Shown here: piece after piece, positions 27,286-36,249 of the stretch
How the letters are laid out: every line of letters begins with the position of its first letter
Numbering within the stretch: position 1 is the first letter of the stretch
Assembly (NCBI GenBank): GCA_029779435.1
Contig: JAKPAM010000069.1
Span: 1 to 64,000 of the forward strand
Length of the DNA: 64,000 nucleotides
Origin: Pseudomonadota bacterium
GTDB lineage: Bacteria; Pseudomonadota; Gammaproteobacteria; Burkholderiales; Burkholderiaceae_E
Reading direction: 5' to 3'
The notes under the pieces: model-generated
What the model saw: only the letters and a program-made list of their open reading frames with translations
Databases searched by the model: none
Told to the model about the DNA's origin: nothing
Position numbers and translations under genes: made by a program

Positions 27286-28932
27286 GTGCATCGACAATAT
27301 GCAGGTGCGTTCCGCCAGTTCGACTGGTGGCCCGAGCTTCAACGCAAAGGGCCCCGATCCGACACCATCGTGCTGATCCTCGTTCAGTTTCCGCTGATCG
27401 ATCTGCGGTCGTTCATCGCCGCGGACACGGGCCGTCTGGCGACGCCGGTATTCCCGGTGCTCGATCCGCCGACGGGCCGTGGCCGGGACTGGTTCGTGCG
27501 CGGATCCGGCGCGATCCGCAAGCGCTACTCGCGCGACGAAGATCAGCTCGGCAGCGAAGACTACTTCTGTGATGCCTCCGGCCTCGTCCGTTTCCAATCG
27601 CGCCCGCTGGCCGGCCACCCGCTGCGCGAGCGCGCGCAGCCGTATCTCGCGTTCCGCCGGCTGTTCTGGGATGGCCGCCTCGACCACGCGCAGCCGGCGT
27701 CGGTCGTCGGCCGCGTCGACGTCGGCATCGGTTTCAAGCCGCAAGACCGGGGATCGGATCTCGCGCTCGACGGCCGCGACATCGACGCATTGCTGCACGC
27801 GGTGCTCGCGCAGAGGATTCGCGGCACGTGGAAGCCGCCCGCCGTGGCGGCTGCCGAGCCGCTGGCCTACGTGGGCCGTGACTTGGCCGCGACGCTGTTG
27901 CGGGCCACGACCCGCGCCGACCGGCGCGCGGACGCGCTCGCCAGTGCCTGGTGGCTGCAGGTCGGCCGGCCCACCCTCATCGTCGAGTTCGATCGCAACG
28001 AGGACGCGGCGGCGCTACCCGCACGCGCCAGGGCGCTCGACCTGCCGCAGTTGTGGGAGGACAGCGCGATTCGCGTCCACTTCTACACCTTCACGCACGA
28101 GGGGATGCCGGTGCCCGTGTGGTTCATCGGCCATTCGTTCCCGCATCACCGCCGTGACGTCCGTGCGCGGCTGCGCCGCTGCCTGACCCGCATGAGCGCG
28201 GAGATCGCCGCCTTGCAGGTGCTGGGGCGGATGACGACGGATCCGCGCTTCCGTGTCGAGATCGAGCGCCCCGATGCCGCTTATTTCGATCACTTCGTCA
28301 CGTCGTCGATGCAGCAGGTCCTGGCGGCCCGCCGCGCCGGCGTGACGCAGGTGGTGATGACCGACCTGGTGCTGGCCGCGCTGGAGGCCGCCGAGCCGGG
28401 GGCTTTCGCCAATCTGCGGAACCTGTACGGTGCGCTCGGCGCGCGTGGGCGGCATTTTGCCGATCGGCTGCTCAATCGCGTCGAGGCCGTCAAGACGACG
28501 GCACCGCTCACTTATCGGTACGACTTCTTCCTCGCGCATTCGAGCGCGGATGCCGCTGCGACGAAAGCGGTCTTCGACGGACTGACCGCGCGCGGCGCGA
28601 AGGTGTTCCTCGACAACAGAATGCTCGAGCCCGGCGACTTCTGGACCGATCAGCTCCAGGCGGCACAGAAGGCGAGCCGCGTCACGATCGCGCTGGTGTC
28701 GGCCACGGCGGTGAAGTCGCTGTGGTTCAAATCGGAGTGCACCGAGGCCTTGAACCTGATGAACGCCGGACTGTCTCATCAGCTCGTGGCACTGTTCTCC
28801 GATCCCGACCTGCTGCTCTACGGCATGAACGTCGTCCAGGGCATCAAGCTCACCGATGGGATTACCGATGTCGTCCTCGATGCGTTGATGCAGTCGCTGG
28901 CACGGGTCGCCGAACGCGCCGCCGCGCCATGA
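27286..28932 (+). CDS. TIR-domain protein with large N-terminal domain of unknown function
   Basis: C-terminal YDFFLAHSSADAAATKAVFDGLTARGAKVFLDNRMLEPGDFW...ALVSATAVKSLWFKSECTEAL (TIR with catalytic-type Glu); first ~400 aa unrecognised. Confidence 0.75.
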   Translation: MHRQYAGAFRQFDWWPELQRKGPRSDTIVLILVQFPLIDLRSFIAADTGRLATPVFPVLDPPTGRGRDWFVRGSGAIRKRYSRDEDQLGSEDYFCDASGLVRFQSRPLAGHPLRERAQPYLAFRRLFWDGRLDHAQPASVVGRVDVGIGFKPQDRGSDLALDGRDIDALLHAVLAQRIRGTWKPPAVAAAEPLAYVGRDLAATLLRATTRADRRADALASAWWLQVGRPTLIVEFDRNEDAAALPARARALDLPQLWEDSAIRVHFYTFTHEGMPVPVWFIGHSFPHHRRDVRARLRRCLTRMSAEIAALQVLGRMTTDPRFRVEIERPDAAYFDHFVTSSMQQVLAARRAGVTQVVMTDLVLAALEAAEPGAFANLRNLYGALGARGRHFADRLLNRVEAVKTTAPLTYRYDFFLAHSSADAAATKAVFDGLTARGAKVFLDNRMLEPGDFWTDQLQAAQKASRVTIALVSATAVKSLWFKSECTEALNLMNAGLSHQLVALFSDPDLLLYGMNVVQGIKLTDGITDVVLDALMQSLARVAERAAAP

Positions 28933-28990
28933 GCGTCGAGTGAATCGGGTTGGCGCCGGCCGCGCGCGGTGCGCATGATCGACGATTCCG

Positions 28991-30115
28991 TCATTGCTGG
29001 CCCGGCATCGCCGAGTGTTCGAGCAGTTCGTCGAGCAGCCGCTGCAAGCGCTCGTTGATGACGGCGATGCTGGCCTCGACCACGTCGATCAGCGCATCGC
29101 GCGCGGCCAGGTCGTCGACCGTGTAGTAGCCGCCGGGGCCGAACAGCAAGATCAACTGCCGTTCGGAGACCGGCGAGACGGTCTTGCCCTCCTGGGTGCC
29201 CGCACGCTCGCGCCAGCGCGTCAGCAGCGCCTCGCGCCGGGTCTGGCCGCCGCCGGCTTGCGCCGGCTGGTTCAGGTAGCGCCAGATCGAGGCCGGGAAT
29301 AGCCGCGCGCGCGGCGGGCCTTCCCACAGTTCGCGCAGCGCGTTGGGCTCGGTGTCCAGGTGCCCGCGCGCCGTGCCCGATTGGCTGATCAGCGCGGTGC
29401 CCGATTCGGCGGTACCGCCGACGATGCCGGTCACGGCGCCGGTGGCCGCGGCCGGTGACACCAGGCCCACGACACCGGAGACAAAGGCCGTCATGCCGCC
29501 GACGATGGCGCTGGCCTGGCTCATGCGCCGGCTCCATTGATCCTCGAGCTTGCGCAACTGGTCGCGTAGCTGGTCGCCGCGCTCGTTCTCGCAGTCCAGG
29601 TGCGCGGTCACCGCGTGCACGTCGAGCATCGTGCGCAGCACCCGCTGCGTGACCTGCTGCTCCAGGCGCAGTACGGCGATCGCGTCGGCTGCGGCGCCCG
29701 TGCGCCGGGCCTGCGCGTCGAGGACGGCCATCCGCGCGAGCAGCGTATCGGCGCCGATGATCGTGGCGATCTCGGCCGCTGCCGGAGACAGACCGGTCGA
29801 CGCGGTCATGGCGTCTGGGGCGCCGGTCGCTCCGGCTGGTGCCGAAGCGATCGCCGTTTCGATCGAGGTTGTCACCGGTGCCGGTGCCAGCACGGCGCCG
29901 GCCGCGTCATCGGGCGCCGTGGCGCCAGTCCCGGCACGGGCGCCGAGGTTCACGCACTGGCCGCCCGTGGTCGTCTGCAGCAGCGACGAGCGGCGGGGGG
30001 CCGTGATCTCGCAGCCTTGCAGCAGCAGCGCCAGCGCCAGCAAGGCGGTGATGCCGCGCGGCGGCATGCGGCGGGCTGATCGGGCTTGGTCGTCGGTTGC
30101 AGAGGCGGTGGTCAT
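28991..30115 (-). CDS. Predicted lipoprotein with glycine/alanine-rich hydrophobic segment
   Basis: ITALLALALLLQGCE lipobox; ASAIVGGMTAFVSGVVGLVSPAAATGAVTGIVGG; alternative start near 30067. Confidence 0.6.
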   Translation of the reverse strand: MTTASATDDQARSARRMPPRGITALLALALLLQGCEITAPRRSSLLQTTTGGQCVNLGARAGTGATAPDDAAGAVLAPAPVTTSIETAIASAPAGATGAPDAMTASTGLSPAAAEIATIIGADTLLARMAVLDAQARRTGAAADAIAVLRLEQQVTQRVLRTMLDVHAVTAHLDCENERGDQLRDQLRKLEDQWSRRMSQASAIVGGMTAFVSGVVGLVSPAAATGAVTGIVGGTAESGTALISQSGTARGHLDTEPNALRELWEGPPRARLFPASIWRYLNQPAQAGGGQTRREALLTRWRERAGTQEGKTVSPVSERQLILLFGPGGYYTVDDLAARDALIDVVEASIAVINERLQRLLDELLEHSAMPGQQ

Positions 30116-30140
30116 GGTCGAGTCGTGGCGGAGGTCCGAT

Positions 30141-31013
30141 TCACCAGTAGGTCACCACCATTTTCGTCGCCAGCGCATAGAGCAGGCAGGCGAACACCCG
30201 CTTCAGCGTCAGCACCGGCAGTCGGTGCGCCGCGCGAGCGCCGAGCGGCGCGGTCAGCACGCTGGCGACGACCAGCGAGAGCAGCGCGGGCAGATAGATG
30301 AAGCCGAGGCTGTACGGAGGAAGCCCCTCGATCTGCGAGCCGCTAAGAAGGTAGCCGAGGGTGCCGACCACGGCGATCGGCACGCCGATCGCGGCACCGG
30401 TGCCGATCGCGACGTGCATCGTCACGCCGCAGAACAGCATGAACGGCACGGTGAGAAAGGTACCGCCTGCCGATACCAGTCCGCAGATCACGCCGAACAG
30501 CGTGCCGATCGCCATGAGCCCGATCGGCCCGGGCAGGTGCCGTCCGGCGGAAGGCTTCCTGCCGAGAAGGATCTGGGTGGCGCCGCCGTAGACGATCACG
30601 GTGAAGGACAGCGCCAGCGCTCGCTGCGAGATCCAGCCCGATGCGAGCGTGGACAGCAGGCTGCCGGTGAGCATGCCGGGCGCCATGCGCCGGACGATGT
30701 TCCAATCCACCGCGCCGTGGCGATGATGTTCGCGCACGCTCGCGCTCGACGTGAAGATGATCGACGCCATGCCGGTGCCGAGCGCGAGGTGCACCGCATG
30801 CTCCGGCGCGAATTGCTGGGCGGTGAACATGGCCGCCAGGATCGGCACCAGCGTCATCCCGCCGCCGATGCCCAGAAGGCCGGCGAGGAATCCGACGCCG
30901 GCACCGGTGGCGAGGTAGGCGAGGATCCAGGTCAAGGGGCGGGAGCAAGCTGGGGCATGGGCATGGCGGAGCCGCACGGCGGAGCGGCGTCGCGGCGTAT
31001 CGCCGCCGGGCAT
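30141..31013 (-). CDS. Sulfite exporter TauE/SafE (TSUP) family permease
   Basis: GVGFLAGLLGIGGGMTLVPIL, multi-TM; exact start uncertain. Confidence 0.85.
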   Translation of the reverse strand: MPGGDTPRRRSAVRLRHAHAPACSRPLTWILAYLATGAGVGFLAGLLGIGGGMTLVPILAAMFTAQQFAPEHAVHLALGTGMASIIFTSSASVREHHRHGAVDWNIVRRMAPGMLTGSLLSTLASGWISQRALALSFTVIVYGGATQILLGRKPSAGRHLPGPIGLMAIGTLFGVICGLVSAGGTFLTVPFMLFCGVTMHVAIGTGAAIGVPIAVVGTLGYLLSGSQIEGLPPYSLGFIYLPALLSLVVASVLTAPLGARAAHRLPVLTLKRVFACLLYALATKMVVTYW

Positions 31014-31251
31014 GCGGCCGTTGCCATGCGGGTGTGCCGCCGGCCCATGCGAGGAACCTGTTCACATCGTGCCTGCCCGGCCCGCGCCACTGCCTGCAAT
31101 GTCGTCTCCCATTGCCGGATCTCCGGCACGGCACCCTCGAAGGCGCCCGGGGCCGATCTTACTACCGTCGGGTTGCGATCCCGCAGCAATGCGCACCCTC
31201 CCGCACAGCGGAACTTCGATCTCGTTCATCGACATCTCTCCCGCGGGACGA

Positions 31252-33675
31252 TCACAATCGCGTGATGTCGATCACCTCGACTTCGTATCCCTCATCGCGC
31301 CAGAGCGCCACGGTCTCGGCCGTTCCGCCCGCGCCATCCCCTGGCCGGCCGTCCCACACCGCGATGACGACCGGCTGTTCGTCGAGCCGCTCGGCGTATT
31401 CGATCGCGCGGCGCAGGATCTCCCGGTTGGCGGTGCCGAAGGCTCGTGGCAGGTCGGCGGCCGGCGGGCATGCCGGCTGCAGTGGGGGAAGGAGTTCGAC
31501 GTTCTTGGCATTCCGGACCTTTGTCCAGCGGTCAGCCCAATCGGGGCCGATCGAGAGGGAGGCGAAGTCCGCTTCCGGGAAGGGCAGCACGACCGTTGCG
31601 GTGCGTTCGAGTTTGGTCAGCTCTTCGAGGAACAGCAAGTCGGTTCCGCATGCGGCGGAGCCGAAGCCATGCAATGTGCCATGTTGCGTGAGCCGTTCGC
31701 GGATCGCTTTCCGGACGGCACCGACCTTCTCGCATGGAAAACGTGGTGCCGCGCGCCCGGCCGCATCGACCATGTGCCCGCAGTAGGCGAGCACGCGGGG
31801 TACCGGCAACGTGTCGTCGAGGCGGTTCTCCGGCTGTTTCAGAGCGCGCAGGTTCCGGCGCGCCTGACGGCGCATGATCGCGATGTTCTGATGCCTGCCT
31901 GCCGCTTTGGCGACGGCGCGGCCATACCAGTCGCGCGCGTCGTCGAAACGCTGCTGCAGCAGGTAACCCTCGCCGAGGGTCGCGAGGTCCCATTCGTCCA
32001 GCTCCGCGATCGCCCGCTTTCGTAGTGCCTCGACCACTGTGCCGGCCAGTCTGTACATCGTTGCCGGGTCCCCGCGTTGCAATGCGATCGATGCGGCGTT
32101 GATGCCGTTGAACGCATCGCCCGTGCGCTCGTAGGCTTCCAGATAGAGCTCGTACGCACGCTCCCGGTAGCCTTGGTCGCCGGTCTTGAGCCAGTGTGCC
32201 TTGTATCGGCCAGCCAGCAGGCCGGCGCTCTCGGCGTCGAGATGGCCTTCGCGCTGCAATGCTTCGAGTATCTCGACCGCGCCATGGTTGTCGCCATTCT
32301 TGCTCATCGCCAGCGCTCTTAGCTGCCTTACCCGTAACAGCGCTGGCGGCGCACTGTCGAGCACGTCCAGCGCGGGGCCGAAGGCGCCCAGGCCGATCAG
32401 CGTGACGGCGGCGGCAATCAAGGGCGCTTCGTCGGTCGATGCGGTCTTGCGCCATTCGGCGACCACGTCGAGGACGCGGCGTGCATCGGTCATCGCCGCG
32501 CCGCGCAAGCGTGCGACGAACTCGTCGGTGACCTTGCGATCGGCCGTTTCCGCGCGTGCCGACGCCGATCCGGCCGGCGGGGCCCGGCGCGCGATCAAGG
32601 TGTTCAGCAATCGCTGGACCGGCTCGCCTTCCGCGCGTTTCGTGCCGTTGAAGTCCAGCCAGACGCGGCTGTCGAGAAGCGGTGGCATCACGCTGTCGTC
32701 CAGTCGCAACGGCAGCAAGCGGAAGTGCGTGTCCTCGACCGCCCGCTTGACGAGGATATTGGCCTCTTGCTGGCACCAGGGCGATTCGATCCAGCCGCGG
32801 CTGACGAGCAGCACCGCGGCTCGGCTGCGCTGCAGCGCGGACTGCAACTGGCCGGCAAGGTACTCGCCGAGCTCCAACTCGCGCTGATCGATGAACACCC
32901 GCAGCCCGGCGCCTTCGAGCCGCGCGACGAGGCTGAGCGCCCAGGCGCGGTCGGTCGATCGGTAGCTGACGAACACGTGGTACTCGTCGGCGCCGATCTC
33001 GGGAATGGCTTCGGTAATCGTCCGGATCGGAGCCGGCTCGATGGCGCGCCGCTGCGGCTCGATGTCGAGCAGTGCGAGGACCGCGTCGATCGGGCAGGCG
33101 TACACGTAGCCGTACGCGGCGCGGCGGCGGTCGTCGACGTCCCCCACATGCCGGATCAGATGGCCGATCAGCGCCCCGTCGACGAGTACCGGGCTGCCGG
33201 AAAACCCGTGGAGCGGGGAGGCGTTGCCGGCCGCGATCTGCTCGGAGTACAGCAGCACCGCCGGCTGATCGCCGTCGGTCGACGTCGCCGGATCCTGCAC
33301 GTGTCCGTCGATCGGCAGTCCGGACGCATTGCCGCCGTTGTTCGCGAGCGCCGGAAATCCGTACGCGTCCCAGGACGATTTGCGGTCGAGACGTTCCGCC
33401 ACCGGCAGCGGCGTAGCCGGCAACGCCTCGTCGAGCATCAGCACCGCGGCGTCGCGTGCCGGATCGCTCTTCAACAGCCGCGCCTTGCAGGTTCGACGGC
33501 CCGAGCCCGTGCCGACCAGCACGTCGTAGCTCTGGTCCGGTTGCCATGAGCGCACGACGTGCTCCGCAGTGCCGACTCGCTGCGGCGCGATCAGGTAACC
33601 GCTGCCGCTGCTGCCGTCGGGGCTGCGGATGTAGACGCAGGCCTGCTTCAGCGTGTCGAGCGTGTCGTCAGGCAT
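31252..33675 (-). CDS. Multidomain trypsin-TIR-TPR-SLOG-like protein
   Basis: Residues ~1-205 trypsin-like (GTAEHVV, DPARDAAVLML, GFSGSPVL); ~231-360 TIR (EYHVFVSYRSTDRAWALSLVARLEGAGLRVFIDQREL...SPWCQQEANIL); TPR-like repeats; C-terminal GFGSAACGTDLLFLEEL...VVLPFPEADF Rossmann/SLOG-like region. Confidence 0.8.
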   Translation of the reverse strand: MPDDTLDTLKQACVYIRSPDGSSGSGYLIAPQRVGTAEHVVRSWQPDQSYDVLVGTGSGRRTCKARLLKSDPARDAAVLMLDEALPATPLPVAERLDRKSSWDAYGFPALANNGGNASGLPIDGHVQDPATSTDGDQPAVLLYSEQIAAGNASPLHGFSGSPVLVDGALIGHLIRHVGDVDDRRRAAYGYVYACPIDAVLALLDIEPQRRAIEPAPIRTITEAIPEIGADEYHVFVSYRSTDRAWALSLVARLEGAGLRVFIDQRELELGEYLAGQLQSALQRSRAAVLLVSRGWIESPWCQQEANILVKRAVEDTHFRLLPLRLDDSVMPPLLDSRVWLDFNGTKRAEGEPVQRLLNTLIARRAPPAGSASARAETADRKVTDEFVARLRGAAMTDARRVLDVVAEWRKTASTDEAPLIAAAVTLIGLGAFGPALDVLDSAPPALLRVRQLRALAMSKNGDNHGAVEILEALQREGHLDAESAGLLAGRYKAHWLKTGDQGYRERAYELYLEAYERTGDAFNGINAASIALQRGDPATMYRLAGTVVEALRKRAIAELDEWDLATLGEGYLLQQRFDDARDWYGRAVAKAAGRHQNIAIMRRQARRNLRALKQPENRLDDTLPVPRVLAYCGHMVDAAGRAAPRFPCEKVGAVRKAIRERLTQHGTLHGFGSAACGTDLLFLEELTKLERTATVVLPFPEADFASLSIGPDWADRWTKVRNAKNVELLPPLQPACPPAADLPRAFGTANREILRRAIEYAERLDEQPVVIAVWDGRPGDGAGGTAETVALWRDEGYEVEVIDITRL

Positions 33676-35071
33676 GGCTGCTCTCCGCGGACAGGTGGCG
33701 CATCAGACCTTCGGTGCTGATCGGCGCATCGTCGGCGGCGAAATGGACGTCCGCGGCGAGCACCGCGTCGCCGTCGAGGTCGATACGCGCATAGGTCGGC
33801 ACCGCGCGTCGCCAGCGATCGAGCTTGCTGCGTTCCAGGTCGTCGACGAAGCGTTCCAGCGCATCGCGGCCGATCGCTTCGTCCGGCTCCCATACCTCGT
33901 CGGGAACGCGCATCAGATCGGCCCAGGTGCCCGTGTTCAGGTAGACCGGCAGCGGGGTGTCGCCATCGCCCAGTCCGACGCGTTTGGCCAGGTGGGTATG
34001 GCCATAGACGATCACTTCGAAGCCCGCCGCGGCCGACCGGCGAGCGGGCACGAGGTAGGTGCCTTGCTCCTTGTCGATCGCGAACGCATTCCGATGCACG
34101 GACAACTGGCCGCGCAGTGCCTTGTACAGCGCCGCGCGGCGCGCTGCGCGCACGTGCTCCTGCACCGCGTTGGCAGCGCCTTTCAGCGCATCGCCAAGGG
34201 CGCTTACCTGTCCGGCCGCGCCGCCGGCGGCGAGGTCTTCGGCCAGGTCGAACATCCGTTGGTCGATATCGCTGCCGGCCGAGATGAGCGTCTGGTCGGC
34301 CGGCTCTCCGGTTGCCTCGTCGTAGTCCACCGCCCATTGCCGGCGAAACTGTCCGAAGAACTGCCAGACGTCCCGCACACCGACCGCACCGAGGGCGGCG
34401 GCGATCGGCAGGGCCCCGGCATCCTCGGGCTTGAGCAGGTCGATGAACGGGTAGTCGGCTTTCAGGGGATTCATCACGTCGACGACGAGCCGGCTCCCGG
34501 GCAGCGCCGGGAAGGCGGGGGCCACCGGGAGCCGGCGCGACAGCTGCGAGCGAACGCGGCGCAATGCCCCGTGGGGCACCGCATTCCACGCATCGAACCG
34601 GTTGCCATGCTCGATGAGCACGCGGCCGTAGGCGCAGGCCTCGTTGTCGTAGATGAAGTCGATCCGTCCGGGGCCAAGGCGATCGAGCAGGCATTGCCGG
34701 GGGCCCGGCAGCGAAAGCTCGATGTCGTGGTTGCCGAGCATCAAGGTCAGCGCGCCGCCGCGATCCTTCACGAAACGCCGCAACGCGTCCCAGACGGGCG
34801 CCGTGTGCGCGAAGATGCTCTGCAACTTCTGCCTGGCTACCGCGGGATCGGCGCTGAACGCTTCAAAAGGCGGTTCGGCGAGAAAGTCGACGATGTCGCC
34901 GGCGATCACGAGCCGGCAGTCGTGGTCGACCGACGGCGTTGGCAGGCGGTCGATGAAAGCCGCCAGCATCCCCTGAGTCTTTGCCGGAAAGATCTGGAAA
35001 CCGCGAGAGCCATCCGCCGCTGGCGCGCCGCCCAGGTGGAGATCGGAGATTACGTAGATCGTCGTATGCAC
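33668..35071 (-). CDS. Calcineurin-like metallophosphoesterase
   Basis: VISDLHLGG, IAGDIVDFLAE, LGNHDIE, VYGHTHLAKRVGL; GTG 35071 preceded by GGAGGT; track ORF starts 35149. Confidence 0.85.
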   Translation of the reverse strand: MHTTIYVISDLHLGGAPAADGSRGFQIFPAKTQGMLAAFIDRLPTPSVDHDCRLVIAGDIVDFLAEPPFEAFSADPAVARQKLQSIFAHTAPVWDALRRFVKDRGGALTLMLGNHDIELSLPGPRQCLLDRLGPGRIDFIYDNEACAYGRVLIEHGNRFDAWNAVPHGALRRVRSQLSRRLPVAPAFPALPGSRLVVDVMNPLKADYPFIDLLKPEDAGALPIAAALGAVGVRDVWQFFGQFRRQWAVDYDEATGEPADQTLISAGSDIDQRMFDLAEDLAAGGAAGQVSALGDALKGAANAVQEHVRAARRAALYKALRGQLSVHRNAFAIDKEQGTYLVPARRSAAAGFEVIVYGHTHLAKRVGLGDGDTPLPVYLNTGTWADLMRVPDEVWEPDEAIGRDALERFVDDLERSKLDRWRRAVPTYARIDLDGDAVLAADVHFAADDAPISTEGLMRHLSAESSHA

Positions 35072-35100
35072 GGCACCTCCATTCCCACGAGGGCAGCACG

Positions 35101-35127
35101 CCAGTGTCCTGCGGGACAGGACACTGG
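35101..35127. promoter_or_regulatory. Perfect 11-bp inverted repeat CCAGTGTCCTG-CGGGA-CAGGACACTGG
   Basis: Direct reading, 30 bp upstream of the phosphoesterase GTG; second hairpin CCAGCA-CACGTC-TGCTGG at 35157-35174. Confidence 0.55.
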
Positions 35128-35317
35128 CCAGCGCTTGGTGACTCGCCATTGAAGCGCCAGCACACGTCTGCTGGCAATCCTCAACGTTGTCGATGCGAGC
35201 CGCGGGCGTACTGTTGTTGGACTCTCTCTTCCGAACGCAAAGGTCCTACCGGGGCCGAGGCGTGGCGTGCGGCACCTCGGTTGCCAAGGGGCTCCAGGTT
35301 CGTCGAACCCGGGTGGC

Positions 35318-35983
35318 TCAGCCCAGGTGGCGCTGCAGGAACGCCTGCATCCGTTGCCAGGCCTGATCGGCGAGGCTGGCGTTGTAGACGTCGCCGCGGC
35401 GCTCGTTGAAGAAGCCGTGAGCGGCGTCGTAGCGGTGGATATCGGGCGCGAGGCCGGCACCTTTCATCGCCTTTTCCAGGGCGTCGACCGCCGCAGGCGT
35501 GCACCAATCGTCCTGGTTGGCGAAGTGTCCCTGGAACGGAATCTTGATGTTCACCGGATCGGCGAGCTCGGCGGGTGGGATGCCATAGAAGGAGACCGCT
35601 GCCGAGACCTCGGGCACGTGGACCGCGGCGGCGATCGTCAGCGCGCCGCCCATGCAAAAGCCCATCACGCCCACCTTCGAGCCCGAGGCGGCCAGATGCA
35701 TCGCCGCGCCGCGGACGTCCTGATGGGTGGCGCCGGGGAAGTCGAGGCCGCTCATCAGGTGGTTGGCCTCGTCGGGCTCACCGGTGACGCGGCCCTTGTA
35801 CAGATCGGGTGCCAGCGCGTTGTAGCCGGCGCGCGCGAAGCGGTCGGCCACGCCGCAGATCTGGTCGTTCAGGCCCCACCATTCCTGGATCACGATCACC
35901 GACGGACGCCCTTTGCCGGCCTCGGCGTAGTAGCCGCCGCAACGGCCGCCGTCGGGCCGGTTGAATTCGATCTTCTGTCCCAT
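35318..35983 (-). CDS. Dienelactone hydrolase family protein
   Basis: VIVIQEWWGLNDQI, VGVMGFCMGGALT (Cys nucleophile), AHGFFNERRGDVYN. Confidence 0.92.
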   Translation of the reverse strand: MGQKIEFNRPDGGRCGGYYAEAGKGRPSVIVIQEWWGLNDQICGVADRFARAGYNALAPDLYKGRVTGEPDEANHLMSGLDFPGATHQDVRGAAMHLAASGSKVGVMGFCMGGALTIAAAVHVPEVSAAVSFYGIPPAELADPVNIKIPFQGHFANQDDWCTPAAVDALEKAMKGAGLAPDIHRYDAAHGFFNERRGDVYNASLADQAWQRMQAFLQRHLG

Positions 35984-36249
35984 GGGATGTCTCCTTGTGA
36001 TGATGGCCGTTCACGTACGGCGTAGGGGTTGCAGACAAACCGCCATTCTTGCTCAGAAGACGTCCGAGGCGGAAGACGAAAGCGTCGTGCGAGCGGTCGA
36101 TGGCCACTTCATCGCGGGCCTGGGCATGTCGAAGTTCTTAGGGCCGAACGCGACGGTCAAGCCGCGCCCCGAAGGCAACGTCGATCCGTTTGGCATGACC
36201 AGGCGCTGCCGCGAGCCGATGGGTGTCCACCGGGCGCTGAACGCAGCCC

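Noticed and set aside
31532-33547. 671-aa minus-strand ORF overlapping the trypsin-TIR gene in another frame
   Set aside because: Arg/Gly-rich alternative-frame translation; the 807-aa frame contains coherent protease, TIR and TPR motifs.
33653-35152. 499-aa plus-strand ORF
   Set aside because: Antisense of the calcineurin-like phosphoesterase; no recognisable domain.
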